Positions 1-9,325 are shown, counted from the first letter of the stretch. The stretch is DNA of 64,000 nucleotides from Bacteroidia bacterium (GCA_030426665.1 JAUHYD010000007.1:179823-243822); one strand, 5' to 3'. The notes: generated by a model from the sequence alone, not told the origin. Made by a program: numbers and translations.

Positions 1-1
1 C

Positions 2-718
2 GCAGACATTATTATGGCATTTGATGAATGTCCGCCCTACCCTTCTGAATATGCGTACGCCAAAACATCAATGGAGTTGACGCACCGTTGGTTAGCCAGA
101 TGTGTGCAGCAAATGAGCAACACAGAACCTAAGTATGGATACGAACAATCTTTGTTCCCCATCATTCAGGGCAGCACTTATAAAGACTTACGCAAAGCAT
201 CGGCACAGTTTGTTGCAGATATGGACTGCGATGGCAACGCCATCGGTGGTTTGTCAGTGGGAGAGCCGGAGGAGATGATGTACGAAATGTGTGCGCTATG
301 CTGTGAGAACCTCCCTATAGACAAACCCCGCTATCTGATGGGCGTAGGTACGCCCTGGAATATCCTGGAAAATATTGCCCTTGGCATAGACATGTTTGAC
401 TGCGTTATGCCTACGAGAAACGGCAGAAACGGCATGCTGTTTACCTGGAATGGTGTAATAAACATTAAGAATAAAAAATGGGCCACAGACTTCTCACCAA
501 TAGATAGTGAACTTAATTGCTTAACCAGCCAACACTACTCTAAAGCCTATCTCCGACACCTTTTCGCAGGGCATGAGCTATTGGGCCTTACCATTGCCAG
601 CATACACAATCTGACGTTCTACCTTGACCTTGTAAATGTGGCAAGACAACATATTGTTGCAGGAGACTTCTCATCGTGGAAGACCGAAATGATACCTATC
701 CTAAAAAACAGACTATAG
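2..718 (+). CDS. tgt: Queuine tRNA-ribosyltransferase, 3' part
   Basis: C-terminal part of tRNA-guanine transglycosylase, which swaps guanine 34 of GUN-anticodon tRNAs for a queuosine precursor. The reading frame is open at the left edge, so the start lies outside the window. The frame opens with ADIIMAFDECPPYP, a conserved block of the family, followed by GGLSVGEP and the catalytic-domain stretch DMFDCVMPTRNGRNG, which holds the second active-site aspartate. The usual C-terminal zinc site (CxCxxC plus a later His) is degenerate: the matching stretch reads DSELNCLTSQHYSKAYLRHL, so only one of three cysteines is kept. I recall similar losses in other Bacteroidota enzymes, but cannot check this. 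The end is intact. A hairpin follows and separates it from the convergent sdhB. Confidence 0.95.
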   Translation, partial: ADIIMAFDECPPYPSEYAYAKTSMELTHRWLARCVQQMSNTEPKYGYEQSLFPIIQGSTYKDLRKASAQFVADMDCDGNAIGGLSVGEPEEMMYEMCALCCENLPIDKPRYLMGVGTPWNILENIALGIDMFDCVMPTRNGRNGMLFTWNGVINIKNKKWATDFSPIDSELNCLTSQHYSKAYLRHLFAGHELLGLTIASIHNLTFYLDLVNVARQHIVAGDFSSWKTEMIPILKNRL

Positions 719-754
719 TAGAATTGCGGCAACGGCACAATTCTGAAAATGAAC

Positions 755-798
755 AACGCCACCCGACCTGCTGCAATTGCAAGTAATCGAGTGGCGTT
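755..798. terminator. Hairpin between convergent tgt and sdhB
   Basis: Arms AACGCCAC and GTGGCGTT pair perfectly, extended inward by three more pairs after one mismatch. The loop contains a small GCAATTGC palindrome. It sits between the 3' ends of two convergent genes and could end transcription in both directions. The T-run is weak, so this is a moderate call. Confidence 0.5.
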
Positions 799-823
799 TA
801 TAAATAAATTTCAATATTGCTAA

Positions 824-1594
824 CTACCCTTCTGCGCTTCCTGAGAATACCGCGCTTACGTACTCTCTGTTAAGGCGTGCTATGTTTTCAAGCGATATAC
901 CTTTAGGACATTCCGCCTCGCATGCACCGATGTTGGTGCAACTACCAAACCCTTCTGTATCCATCTGCTTCACCATATCCACTGCCCTGTTTTTGCGCTC
1001 AGGATCGCCCTGTGGCAACAATGCCAAATGCGACACCTTTGCAGACACAAACAACATTGCAGAAGTGTTTGGACATGCAGCAACACAAGCACCGCAACCA
1101 ATACAAGAAGCCGCAGCAAAAGCTTCGTCAGCTTTTTGCTTTTCTATTGGCAATGAATTGGCGTCCTGCGCATTGCCGGTATTTACCGATACGTAACCAC
1201 CGGCTGCAATAATTCGGTCAAATCCGGTACGGTCTACCACCAAATCACGAATTACAGGGAATGAGTCTGCACGCCAAGGCTCTACAACAATTGTGTCACC
1301 GTCTTTGTACTCACGCATGTGCAACTGACAAGTAGTAGTCTGCTCCCACGGACCATGGGCGCGACCATTAATATACATACTGCACATACCACAAATACCC
1401 TCACGGCAGTCATGGTCGAAAGCAATAGGATCCTTCCCATCTGCCACCAGCTGCTCGTTAAGCACATCAAACATCTCCAGAAAAGACATCTCTGAAGAAA
1501 TATCCTTTACCTGAAAAGTCTCAAAATGACCTTTCATTTTATTGTTTCTCTGCCGCCACACTTTAAGTGTGAGATTCATATTGTAGTGCTGCAT
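824..1594 (-). CDS. sdhB: Succinate dehydrogenase/fumarate reductase iron-sulfur subunit
   Basis: Iron-sulfur subunit of complex II; passes electrons from the flavoprotein to quinone. A [2Fe-2S] ferredoxin-like domain has the cysteine pattern CREGICGMC with a later C in TTTCQLHM. The C-terminal helical domain has [13 protein letters not shown] and [10 protein letters not shown] for the 4Fe-4S and 3Fe-4S clusters. The protein is 256 residues from the first ATG. A second ATG five codons in (1579) gives [10 protein letters not shown], which fits the family N-terminus better and may be the true start. It is the last gene of the sdhC-sdhA-sdhB operon, but is separated from sdhA by an inserted four-helix-bundle gene. 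Confidence 0.95.
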   Translation of the reverse strand: MQHYNMNLTLKVWRQRNNKMKGHFETFQVKDISSEMSFLEMFDVLNEQLVADGKDPIAFDHDCREGICGMCSMYINGRAHGPWEQTTTCQLHMREYKDGDTIVVEPWRADSFPVIRDLVVDRTGFDRIIAAGGYVSVNTGNAQDANSLPIEKQKADEAFAAASCIGCGACVAACPNTSAMLFVSAKVSHLALLPQGDPERKNRAVDMVKQMDTEGFGSCTNIGACEAECPKGISLENIARLNREYVSAVFSGSAEG

Positions 1595-1680
1595 ATCTTG
1601 TTAATTTGCCAATTTTGCAATGGGACAATGGGACAATTTGATAATTTGTCAATTGTTCAATTGGTGTTATTTTTTTTAAT
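1595..1680. repeat. AT-rich CAATTTG-type short repeats, left flank of inserted gene
   Basis: Stretch made of overlapping variants of AATTTGCCAATTT, GGGACAATGGGACAATTTG and AATTTGTCAATTGTTCAATT. The same words (AAATTGTCAAATTG) occur on the other side of the four-helix-bundle gene at about 2140-2162 and again near the rpsP terminator. They look like a dispersed intergenic repeat rather than ordinary AT-rich spacer. Confidence 0.55.
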
Positions 1681-1755
1681 ATTCTCTTAAGTAATATCCT
1701 TTTTTTAAAATCCAAGTCAAAAATCACAAAACAATCATTCTATCTGCGCTATTTG

Positions 1756-2100
1756 TCAAATCACCCTCGTCTTGCTCGTTGCGATTATTTTTGTAACAAT
1801 CTTTTCTATTTCAAACAATTGTATTTTCAATTTTTCACATCCCGGATATTCCTCCGAATTTTCGCACAGTACTAACCAATACTTCGTTTCCTCAATCTCT
1901 TTTGCAGCAACTTTAAACTTATGTATGAAGTCGTTCTTGCTCTCTGCATTTTGCGCTTCATGAACATTTGCCCCAATAGACGTCCCACTCTTCATTAACT
2001 GATTAGCGATAACATATTTTCGCTTCCCTTCCAGCAATTCTACATACTTTATAACTTCAAGAGAAAACTCAATTGTCTTCCTAAGAATAACGTTGTCCAT
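1756..2100 (-). CDS. Four helix bundle protein (23S rRNA intervening-sequence type)
   Basis: A 114-residue protein of the four-helix-bundle/S23 family. It is recognised by the sequence ANQLMKSGTSIGANVHEAQ, the acidic NDFIHKFKVAAKEIEETKYW helix, and the LENSEE-like region near the end. Relatives are encoded within intervening sequences of 23S rRNA or as free-standing genes; a related fold serves as accessory protein (Avd) in diversity-generating retroelements. The molecular role of the free-standing form is unclear. Here the gene sits on the same strand between sdhA and sdhB and would be co-transcribed with them. Short CAATTTG-type repeats lie on both sides, which suggests it arrived as a small cassette. 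No reverse transcriptase or variable repeat is nearby. Confidence 0.85.
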   Translation of the reverse strand: MDNVILRKTIEFSLEVIKYVELLEGKRKYVIANQLMKSGTSIGANVHEAQNAESKNDFIHKFKVAAKEIEETKYWLVLCENSEEYPGCEKLKIQLFEIEKIVTKIIATSKTRVI

Positions 2101-2111
2101 TACAAAATATA

Positions 2112-2164
2112 TTCAATCACCTTCCCACTCAATTATCGAATTACCAAATTGTCAAATTGCTACA
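2112..2164. repeat. CAATTTG-type short repeats, right flank of inserted gene
   Basis: Contains CAATTATCGAATTACCAAAT and GTCAAATTGC, matching the words found on the other flank of the four-helix-bundle gene. It forms the whole spacer between that gene and sdhA. Confidence 0.45.
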
Positions 2165-4141
2165 TTATTTATAACTTCTCTGTGTAGGATGAACGACCTC
2201 ATATTCCAGCGGCTCCTTATGCAGTTCGAAATTACTATCGCCCTTATATTCCCAAGCTGCTACATACATAAACTCATCGTCATTACGCTTTGCTTCTCCT
2301 TCTTCTGTCTGCGACTCTTCACGGAAGTGACCACCACAACTCTCGTTACGGTTCAGCGCATCCATACACATCAACTCTCCTAACTCCAGGAAGTCTGCTA
2401 CCCTGCCCGCTTTGTCTAACTCCGGATTGTATTCATTAATTTCTCCAGGGATACGGACATTTGCCCAAAACTCTTTCCTTAAAGCTTGAATCTCAGTAAT
2501 TGCCTCTTTTAACCCTTTTTCGTTCCTTGCCATACCGCACTTCTCCCACATGATTTTACCCAAACGCTTATGGAAGCTCTCTACACTTTCCTTACCCTTT
2601 ATGTTCATCATACGCTCTATCCTGTCTCTTACAGCTTTTTCAGCAGCTACAAACTCTGGATGATCGGTAGGTATTGATTTCGTACGAATGTCGTCGGCCA
2701 GGTTGTTTCCCAATGTGTAAGGAATCACAAAGTATCCATCTGCCAATCCTTGCATCAATGCAGATGCTCCTAAGCGGTTAGCACCATGGTCACTGAAGTT
2801 AGCCTCTCCGAGTGCATACAAATTCGGAACGGTAGTCATCAACTCATAATCAACCCAAAGGCCACCCATAGTATAGTGAACTGCGGGATATATACGCATT
2901 GGCACTTCGTACGGGTTTTCACCTGTAATCTTTGCATACATATCAAACAGATTGCCGTATTTAGCTTTTACAACTTCTTTACCAAGAGCAATAATCGAAG
3001 CCTTATCTAAATCAGGTGTACCCTGCTTATTTGCTTCTACTTTTCCGTAACGCTCTATTGCTGATGCAAAATCCAGGAACACCGCCATCTTAGACGACCC
3101 TACTCCATATCCGGCATCGCAACGCTCTTTTGCCGCACGGCTGGCAACGTCACGTGGTACCAGGTTACCAAATGCAGGATATCTACGTTCCAGATAATAA
3201 TCTCTTTCTTCTTCAGGAATATCAATAGCCTTACGGGTATCTCCCTGTTTCTTCGGCACCCATATACGTCCGTCGTTTCTCAGCGACTCTGACATCAGCG
3301 TGAGCTTTGACTGGTGGTCGCCACTTACGGGAATACATGTCGGGTGAATCTGAGTAAAACATGGGTTACCGAAATTGGCTCCGGCTTTATGTGCCTTCCA
3401 AGCTGCAGTCACATTGCTACCCATGGCGTTTGTTGACAGATAGAAGACGTTTCCGTATCCACCGGTACACAATAACACCGCATGACCAAAGTGACGCTCC
3501 AACTCTCCTGACACCAAATCACGGGCAATGATACCTCGTGCTTTGCCATCTATCTTCACGACCTCGAGCATTTCATGACGTGAGTACATTGTGACGTTAC
3601 CCAAAGCCACCTGACGCTCCAATGCCTGATAAGCACCTATCAGCAATTGCTGGCCAGTCTGACCTGCCGCATAAAAAGTACGCTGTACCTGCACCCCCCC
3701 AAATGAACGGTTGCTTAATAATCCTCCATACTCTCTGGCGAACGGAACACCCTGCGCTACACACTGGTCAATAATATTGGCACTTACCTCGGCGAGCCTG
3801 TATACATTCCCCTCACGAGAGCGATAGTCACCCCCCTTAACGGTATCGTAAAACAAACGGTAAGTACTGTCACCGTCGTTCTGATAATTTTTGGCAGCAT
3901 TAATACCACCCTGCGCAGCGATAGAGTGCGCACGACGGGGACTATCCTGAAAACAAAATGCTTTGACTTTATAGCCCATTTCGCCGAGTGATGCAGCTGC
4001 TGATGCGCCGGCAAGTCCGGTACCTACAACTATTATTTCCAGATGACGTTTGTTAGCAGGATTTACCAGCTTACACGTAGACTTATATGTCGTCCATTTA
4101 GCGTCTAACGGTCCGGTAGGTATCTTAGAATTTAGTGCCAT
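2165..4141 (-). CDS. sdhA: Succinate dehydrogenase/fumarate reductase flavoprotein subunit
   Basis: Catalytic FAD subunit of complex II; oxidises succinate to fumarate or the reverse. The N-terminal FAD site is [17 protein letters not shown]. The flavinylation histidine lies in [10 protein letters not shown]. The substrate-binding region shows [20 protein letters not shown], and the capping/active-site arginine region [12 protein letters not shown] and [20 protein letters not shown] are present. At 658 residues it is the long form typical of Bacteroidota and epsilonproteobacterial-type enzymes (with a b558 anchor), not the E. coli SdhA form. It follows sdhC by about 75 bases and is translated from the ATG at 4141. 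Confidence 0.97.
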   Translation of the reverse strand: MALNSKIPTGPLDAKWTTYKSTCKLVNPANKRHLEIIVVGTGLAGASAAASLGEMGYKVKAFCFQDSPRRAHSIAAQGGINAAKNYQNDGDSTYRLFYDTVKGGDYRSREGNVYRLAEVSANIIDQCVAQGVPFAREYGGLLSNRSFGGVQVQRTFYAAGQTGQQLLIGAYQALERQVALGNVTMYSRHEMLEVVKIDGKARGIIARDLVSGELERHFGHAVLLCTGGYGNVFYLSTNAMGSNVTAAWKAHKAGANFGNPCFTQIHPTCIPVSGDHQSKLTLMSESLRNDGRIWVPKKQGDTRKAIDIPEEERDYYLERRYPAFGNLVPRDVASRAAKERCDAGYGVGSSKMAVFLDFASAIERYGKVEANKQGTPDLDKASIIALGKEVVKAKYGNLFDMYAKITGENPYEVPMRIYPAVHYTMGGLWVDYELMTTVPNLYALGEANFSDHGANRLGASALMQGLADGYFVIPYTLGNNLADDIRTKSIPTDHPEFVAAEKAVRDRIERMMNIKGKESVESFHKRLGKIMWEKCGMARNEKGLKEAITEIQALRKEFWANVRIPGEINEYNPELDKAGRVADFLELGELMCMDALNRNESCGGHFREESQTEEGEAKRNDDEFMYVAAWEYKGDSNFELHKEPLEYEVVHPTQRSYK

Positions 4142-4217
4142 ATTATTATTTATTCAAAATATCAATGTAAAAGTATAAAGTAGGGCAAATGTGCCAACCT
4201 TTCAAAGAATGAACGGC

Positions 4218-4901
4218 CTATTGACTACAACAGCTGCCAATCAGGTACAGGTATATCGGCATGCTTGCAAAAATCAAAGGAACAAGAATCGCAAATGCTA
4301 CTCCAAATGATTTGATCATCCCTTTGTACTTGTGTGTTGCCAAACCGAAAGTTTGAAAACTGCTTGATACGCCATGCATTAAGTGCCACGCCAAAGAAAA
4401 GCAACCCAACACATAAACTACTACTACCCACATCTGGCTAAAGACAATCAACATTTTATCGTACAAGTCTCTTTCTCTCCAGCCGGAATCGAAAGCCTGA
4501 CCATAACGGTTAGGCGCCCAGAAATGATACAAGTGAAGTATCAGGAACATTAGAATAAGTGTCCCCAACAACCCCATTGAACGGCTGTACCATTTACTTG
4601 TTTTGTTGCCTGCGCTCACCTCGTAACGCACTTTTCTACGCTTAGCGTTTTGACTCCAGAGCATCAATCCCTGAACAATGTGAAGTATCAAACCGGCAAA
4701 AAGGCCGATTTCTAATATTCTGACAGCAACATTACCCCCCATGAATGCAGCGGCTTCGGTGAAATGCTCTCCATTATCCGGCCAGAAAATCATTGCGTTC
4801 ACGTAACAATGCACCACCAGAAACAGTACGAGGAACAACCCTGTTCCACCTACCAAAATCTTCTTACCTATAGACGTGCTGAAATAGTTTTTCCAGTTCA
4901 T
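4218..4901 (-). CDS. sdhC: Succinate dehydrogenase cytochrome b558 subunit
   Basis: Membrane anchor of complex II, 227 residues with five predicted membrane spans, of the single-subunit diheme cytochrome b type. Candidate heme histidines include those in VLFLVVHCYVNAM, LILHIVQGLMLW, LILHLYHFW and LAWHLMHGVSSS. It quinone-couples the flavoprotein/iron-sulfur dimer at the inner membrane. It is the first gene of the operon, with a well-formed Bacteroidota promoter 45-75 bases upstream. Confidence 0.95.
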   Translation of the reverse strand: MNWKNYFSTSIGKKILVGGTGLFLVLFLVVHCYVNAMIFWPDNGEHFTEAAAFMGGNVAVRILEIGLFAGLILHIVQGLMLWSQNAKRRKVRYEVSAGNKTSKWYSRSMGLLGTLILMFLILHLYHFWAPNRYGQAFDSGWRERDLYDKMLIVFSQMWVVVVYVLGCFSLAWHLMHGVSSSFQTFGLATHKYKGMIKSFGVAFAILVPLIFASMPIYLYLIGSCCSQ

Positions 4902-4945
4902 TTTTTCCGGATGTATTTAGTGTGTATTTTGAGAATTTGACGCTA

Positions 4946-4976
4946 CAAAGATAATACGCAGATTATTAAAAGCCAA
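4946..4976 (-). promoter_or_regulatory. Bacteroidota-type promoter of the sdh operon
   Basis: On the minus strand there is a -7 element TATCTTTG (4946-4953) preceded, after 20 bases, by TTG (4974-4976). This matches the phylum's housekeeping consensus TTG-N19/20-TAnnTTTG. It lies 45 bases before the sdhC start. Confidence 0.75.
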
Positions 4977-5182
4977 TTAAATGCTTTTTAGTCGTCGCTT
5001 TATGCATACATATTATTTTTATAAAACAAAAATTCAAAGGAATTATTGACAGCCAAATTGCAATAAACGTTGATAATCAATGAAAGTTCCGATTAGCAAT
5101 CACAAAAAACATAGGCACAGCACCTAAACATGATCGAACATAAAATACTATTATTGAAGACACAGCAAACAGTATATGGCAC

Positions 5183-5445
5183 ATGTTCTCTGTTTTTCCA
5201 TCGGCATATAGACATTATATAATATACGGGTTGTCATTGGCAGCGCTGTTAGTATTGATGAAATGGCTGCAAAAAAGCTCTTAATCATAGATCGTGGTAC
5301 CGATGTTTACGTGGGTGTCATTGCCGTGAATTTCACCTCGCTCGGAATATGGTTAGCACTCAGGCTTTCGAAACCAAAAAACAAGATTGTCTTCGTTGAA
5401 AAAGAAAGAATAGTTAGTACTCCGGCAACTAATCCTTTTCAATAA
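5183..5445 (+). pseudogene. Remnant of a small membrane-anchored LuxR-type regulator, frameshifted and truncated
   Basis: Two overlapping frames join into one protein if one base is restored in the A-run at 5269-5274. Frame 1 starts at ATG 5183 and reads a membrane segment ending IYGLSLAALLVLMKWLQK. Frame 2 continues LLIIDRGTDVYVGVIAVNF and then LGIWLALRLSKPKNKIVFVE before a stop. From memory this matches the N-terminal half of short Chitinophagaceae proteins with two membrane helices followed by a LuxR helix-turn-helix domain. The DNA-binding half is absent here: after the stop at 5443 no helix-turn-helix can be read in any forward frame. A real decayed gene is more likely than a sequencing error, because both a frameshift and a missing domain are needed. 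Confidence 0.55.
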
Positions 5446-5541
5446 ACAGCTGCGACCAATTCACAATAAACCAAAAACAATTTTGGCAGCCTAATAATCA
5501 ACCGGTAATAAAACCCGATACAAAACGACTTAACAAAAGAT

Positions 5542-5571
5542 AAGGGTTGTACAAATTACTGTACAACCCTT
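5542..5571. terminator. Hairpin downstream of purC
   Basis: Perfect 11-base arms AAGGGTTGTAC and GTACAACCCTT around an 8-base loop, 26 bases past the purC stop. T-rich sequence on the minus-strand side is modest. Confidence 0.65.
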
Positions 5572-5596
5572 AATTAATTACATAGACAATAATACC

Positions 5597-6514
5597 TTAC
5601 GGCAACTTAGCCAGTTCTTCCTCTAATTTTCTTTGTTGCTCGCTGTAGTTCATGTCGTGCTTGCGGAAAGTCTTACCGGTTACAGCTTCATATAGCTCGA
5701 TATACCGCTCAGACACCTGACCAATAACTTCCTCAGACATTTCAGGTGGGGTCTGTCCATCTTTACCCTGAAAACCGTTTTCCATCAGCCATTCTCTAAC
5801 AAATTCTTTTGAAAGCTGCTTTTGTTGTTCCCCATTCTTCTGACGCTCTGCATACCCCTCCATATAGAAGTATCTTGAAGAGTCGGGCGTATGAATTTCG
5901 TCGATAAGATAAATATCATCTCCTAACTTTCCGAACTCATATTTGGTGTCAACCAAAATCAACCCTCTATCTTTGGCTATTTCTTTTCCACGCTCAAATA
6001 AAGCAAGTGTGTAATTTTCTAACTTAGTGTAGTCCTCTTCTGAAACCAGACCACTGCTGATTATTTCGGCTCTTGAAATATCTTCATCGTGGCCGACCAA
6101 TGCTTTTGTTGTTGGGGTAAGTATTGGCTTCTCGAAGAAATCATTTTCCTTCATCCCCTCCGGCAAAGGCACTCCACACAACTCCCGCTTACCACTTTTA
6201 TAAGTACGCCATGCATGTCCGGTCAGGTTGCCACGAACTACCATTTCAATTGGAAATGTCTCGCACTTATACCCTACTGTCACGTTTGGCAATGGTGTAC
6301 TCAGCTTCCAGTTTGGTACGATATCGCTGGTAGCGTCCAGAAACTGTGCAGCTATTTGATTCAACACCTGACCCTTATATGGTATTGGTTGTGGTAGCAC
6401 AACATCAAATGCAGATATTCTGTCGCTTACCAACATCACCAGGTACTTATCATTGATAGTATAAACGTCTCTTACTTTTCCTTTATAAAAATTTGTCTGA
6501 CCGGTTAGTTGCAT
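5597..6514 (-). CDS. purC: Phosphoribosylaminoimidazole-succinocarboxamide synthase (SAICAR synthetase)
   Basis: ATP-dependent ligase of purine synthesis that joins CAIR and aspartate. At 305 residues it has the longer form of the family. Visible motifs are the N-terminal YKGKVRDVY (nucleotide-binding loop), [20 protein letters not shown], the ECVVRG-like block [14 protein letters not shown], and LVDTKYEFG with [14 protein letters not shown] near the C-terminus (metal and substrate binding). It is monocistronic, with a TAnnTTTG promoter upstream and a strong hairpin downstream. Confidence 0.97.
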   Translation of the reverse strand: MQLTGQTNFYKGKVRDVYTINDKYLVMLVSDRISAFDVVLPQPIPYKGQVLNQIAAQFLDATSDIVPNWKLSTPLPNVTVGYKCETFPIEMVVRGNLTGHAWRTYKSGKRELCGVPLPEGMKENDFFEKPILTPTTKALVGHDEDISRAEIISSGLVSEEDYTKLENYTLALFERGKEIAKDRGLILVDTKYEFGKLGDDIYLIDEIHTPDSSRYFYMEGYAERQKNGEQQKQLSKEFVREWLMENGFQGKDGQTPPEMSEEVIGQVSERYIELYEAVTGKTFRKHDMNYSEQQRKLEEELAKLP

Positions 6515-6558
6515 AGTTTTACAATTATTTTTACATGGTTAAAAACTAAAAAGGAGTG

Positions 6559-6566
6559 CAAATATA
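6559..6566 (-). promoter_or_regulatory. Putative -7 element for purC
   Basis: Minus-strand TATATTTG, a perfect TAnnTTTG match, 45 bases before the purC ATG. No clear TTG lies at the ideal distance upstream. Confidence 0.5.
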
Positions 6567-6663
6567 ATGTAAAGGAGTGTTCCATATATTTCGGCCGGGA
6601 AATTTCAAAAAAACTTATGATATTATGACAATTATATTTTCAGATATTGGGCGGTAATTGTTT

Positions 6664-6693
6664 TTGACATTTCGATAGAACTATCTATATTTG
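6664..6693 (+). promoter_or_regulatory. Bacteroidota-type promoter of rpsP
   Basis: TTG at 6664-6666, 19-base spacer, then TATATTTG at 6686-6693. This fits the phylum consensus in both boxes and spacing and lies 48 bases before the rpsP start. Confidence 0.75.
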
Positions 6694-6741
6694 CAGTCCG
6701 AAAAAAAATTTATTGTTAACCCAAAATAATTTCTATTATTT

Positions 6742-7278
6742 ATGTCGGTAAAAATTCGTCTGCAAAGACACGGGTCAAAGAAGCGCCCATTTTATTTCAT
6801 CGTTGCTGCCAGCACTACTGCTCCCCGCGATGGAAAATTCATTGAGAAACTTGGTACTTACAATCCATTGACTATTCCGGCTACTATCCGTATTAACCGC
6901 GAACGTTCTTTGTATTGGCTTGACAAAGGTGCACAACCTACCAATACCTGTCGTAGAATACTATCCTTTAAAGGAGTATTGTATATGAAGCATCTGATGC
7001 GTGGTGTATCTCTTGGTCTATTTGACGAAGCTGCAGCAATGGAGAAGTTTGAAAACTGGAACGGAGCTCACGAAGAGTTGGTTGCACGTCGCGAAGAAGC
7101 GCATCGTAAGCACAAAGCTGACAAGCGTAACGAAACTGTGAAAGAATCAGTTCGTAAAATTGAAGAAAAAAATATGGCAAGGGCTGCCGAAGCTGAAACA
7201 CAAGATCAGGCAGAAAGTGATGCGGACGTTGCGGAAGGTGCAGAAAGCACTGAAAGTAATGACAGCGCAGAAGCTTAA
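6742..7278 (+). CDS. rpsP: 30S ribosomal protein S16 with long C-terminal extension
   Basis: Small-subunit protein S16, which binds 16S rRNA and is needed for 30S assembly. The core is recognised at the N-terminus ([18 protein letters not shown], then [20 protein letters not shown]). The core ends around residue 85-90. The remaining roughly 90 residues are a charged coiled-coil followed by an acidic Ala/Glu/Ser/Asp-rich tail. Long tails on S16 are common in Bacteroidota. It has its own promoter and a strong terminator, so it is a single-gene unit here, unlike the rpsP-rimM-trmD operon of many bacteria. Confidence 0.96.
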   Translation: MSVKIRLQRHGSKKRPFYFIVAASTTAPRDGKFIEKLGTYNPLTIPATIRINRERSLYWLDKGAQPTNTCRRILSFKGVLYMKHLMRGVSLGLFDEAAAMEKFENWNGAHEELVARREEAHRKHKADKRNETVKESVRKIEEKNMARAAEAETQDQAESDADVAEGAESTESNDSAEA

Positions 7279-7281
7279 ATA

Positions 7282-7300
7282 CAAATTGTCAATTGCAAAT
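7282..7300. repeat. Copy of the CAAATTGTCAATTG short repeat
   Basis: CAAATTGTCAATTGCAAAT lies just before the rpsP terminator, with CAAATTGACAAATAG just after it. The words match those flanking the four-helix-bundle gene at 1595-2164. Confidence 0.35.
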
Positions 7301-7304
7301 ACTT

Positions 7305-7336
7305 AGCTACGGTTTATAAAACCGTAGCTTTTTTTT
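7305..7336 (+). terminator. Rho-independent terminator of rpsP
   Basis: Perfect 11-base stem AGCTACGGTTT/AAACCGTAGCT with a 3-base loop followed by a run of seven T. Confidence 0.9.
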
Positions 7337-7465
7337 GTTCTCAAATTGACAAATAGCCATTTCAGGTTACTGCCACCGGAAACAAAATGTTAAAGAACAT
7401 GTCTGCTCTACGCCCAAAACGGTGACATTATACTATATTACACAGCCTCATCCAAGAGCCAATAA

Positions 7466-9163
7466 ATGAGCCTGACCGACTGGATTGTACTTTTAATTAC
7501 ACTCGCCACAATGATTGGCTATGGTATGTATAAAGGCCGTGGGCAAAGTGGAGCGAAATCCTACCTGCTGGCGGACAATCAGATGCCGTGGTACGTGGTG
7601 CTGCTTGGGATAATGGCAACACAGGCTAGTGCAATAACATTCATTTCGGCACCCGGACTGGCATATAATGACGGCATCAGATTCGTACAAAACTACTTCG
7701 GGCTGCCGATTGCGATGGTGGTTATATGTGTTACGTTTATTCCTGTCTTCAGCAAACTCAACGTATATACCGCTTATGAGTACCTAGAGCAGCGATTTGA
7801 CAAGAGGGCGAGATTATTAACGTCGTTTCTTTTCCTGCTTTCCCGTGGACTGTCCACAGGGGTAAGCATTTATGCCCCGTCTATAATCCTGTCGTCAGTA
7901 CTTGGGTGGAATATATACCTAACAAATCTGATTGTTGGTGGCTTACTCATAATATATACATACTCCGGCGGCGCCAAAGCGGTCGCGCATACGCAAAAAC
8001 TGCAGTTCTTAATCATCCTTTCATCTATGGGGCTTGCCGGCTACCTCGTTGTTCACCAACTGCCACATGGAGTAGGAATGAAAGACGCAATGTTCCTGGC
8101 AGGTAAAAGTGGAAAACTAAATGCAATTACTACCGACTTCAGCTGGACTGACAAATACAATATATGGAGCGGCGTCATCGGTGGCTTTTTCCTGGCTCTC
8201 TCCTACTTTGGGACAGACCACAGTCAGGTGGGGAGATACATCACTGCAAAAAGTATTAAGGAAAGCCGGACCGGACTGTTGCTAAATGGCATTGTGAAAA
8301 TCCCGATGCAATTTCTGATACTGCTCATCGGAGCCCTCGTGTTCGTATTTTATAGTTTCCAGCCTGCGCCATTGTATTTTAACACCGCTGCCTATGACAA
8401 CTATAAACAGCAGGAACCGGCAAAAGCATCATTACAGGAAGAAAATTATGTAAAACTTCACCAGCGCTTTGAACAACTTGCAACTACCATAGCAGCCGAC
8501 AGAAAAACAAAGAGCGAATCGCAACTCAAGCCGACCATCGCCGAGTTTCGCAGCGTACAAAATGAGATAAAAACGCTGAGAGCAAACACGGCAAATTACC
8601 TTTTGGAAAAGAGTTATAGTCCTGACACGAGTGACACCAACTATGTATTCTTATACTTCGTAAAGCACTCATTACCGAAGGGGCTGGTTGGGTTGCTATT
8701 TGCAGTGATAATACTAGCTTCATGGGGCTCCATTTCGGCGGCGCTAAATGCTCTGGCGGCCTCTTCTCTAATGGATATTCAATATACAATCGGTAACCAA
8801 AGCAAGCTTAGTGAGTTGTCTTTAGGAAGACTGCATACACTTATTTGGGGGCTATTTTGTATCGGGGTTGCCATGTTTGCAGCCAAATTAGGTTCGCTTA
8901 TTGAGGCTGTTAATATACTCGGTTCACTGTTTTACGGCACTATTCTAGGCATATTCCTGGTTGCCTTTTACATGAAGAAAGTGACGAGCAAAACGCTATT
9001 CTATTCGGCCATATTCACAGAACTGTCGGTAGTTGCCATATACATTGGCAATATAGTTTCATTTTTGTGGCTGAACGTGATTGGCGCGCTCTTGTTAGTG
9101 ACGATTTGTTACATTTTACATATAAAAGACTATATGGCACCGAAAAACCAATTACGTCAATAA
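7466..9163 (+). CDS. Sodium:solute symporter family protein
   Basis: 565-residue inner-membrane transporter of the SSS family (LeuT fold). Recognisable family blocks are the start LTDWIVLLITLATMIGYGMY, the MPWYVVLLGIMATQASAITF sodium-site region, YTYSGGAKAVAHTQKLQFL, and ALSYFGTDHSQVGRYITAKS. About 13 membrane spans are visible. A hydrophilic stretch of about 90 residues (roughly 300-390), rich in charged residues and probably helical, interrupts the membrane segments between TM8 and TM9. The substrate cannot be read from sequence. Neighbours do not suggest one. Confidence 0.9.
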   Translation: MSLTDWIVLLITLATMIGYGMYKGRGQSGAKSYLLADNQMPWYVVLLGIMATQASAITFISAPGLAYNDGIRFVQNYFGLPIAMVVICVTFIPVFSKLNVYTAYEYLEQRFDKRARLLTSFLFLLSRGLSTGVSIYAPSIILSSVLGWNIYLTNLIVGGLLIIYTYSGGAKAVAHTQKLQFLIILSSMGLAGYLVVHQLPHGVGMKDAMFLAGKSGKLNAITTDFSWTDKYNIWSGVIGGFFLALSYFGTDHSQVGRYITAKSIKESRTGLLLNGIVKIPMQFLILLIGALVFVFYSFQPAPLYFNTAAYDNYKQQEPAKASLQEENYVKLHQRFEQLATTIAADRKTKSESQLKPTIAEFRSVQNEIKTLRANTANYLLEKSYSPDTSDTNYVFLYFVKHSLPKGLVGLLFAVIILASWGSISAALNALAASSLMDIQYTIGNQSKLSELSLGRLHTLIWGLFCIGVAMFAAKLGSLIEAVNILGSLFYGTILGIFLVAFYMKKVTSKTLFYSAIFTELSVVAIYIGNIVSFLWLNVIGALLLVTICYILHIKDYMAPKNQLRQ

Positions 9164-9325
9164 AGTTAATTTACCCGGACAGAATTCTTTTCGAAGTAAA
9201 TATGTTACTTTTATGGGTAGTTTTCGGTCTTGTTGCGCATTACCTGCCGACATTCCGTTAAAACAAAATTACGATTACATTACACTTCCAATACTGCCAG
9301 TACAATAACAAAAGAAATCAGCAAA

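Noticed and set aside
882..1196. Plus-strand frame of 104 codons opposite sdhB
   Set aside because: Shadow of a strongly conserved gene on the other strand.
1595..2164. Diversity-generating retroelement around the four-helix-bundle gene
   Set aside because: No reverse transcriptase, template repeat or variable target gene nearby; only the accessory-like fold is shared.
9067..9261. Plus-strand 64-codon frame overlapping the symporter end
   Set aside because: Mostly overlaps the symporter in another frame; the non-overlapping tail is too short to support.
9230..9325. Upstream extension of the PAS kinase
   Set aside because: The 32 extra residues look like translated spacer and overlap no family sequence; ATG 9326 gives a sensible N-terminus.
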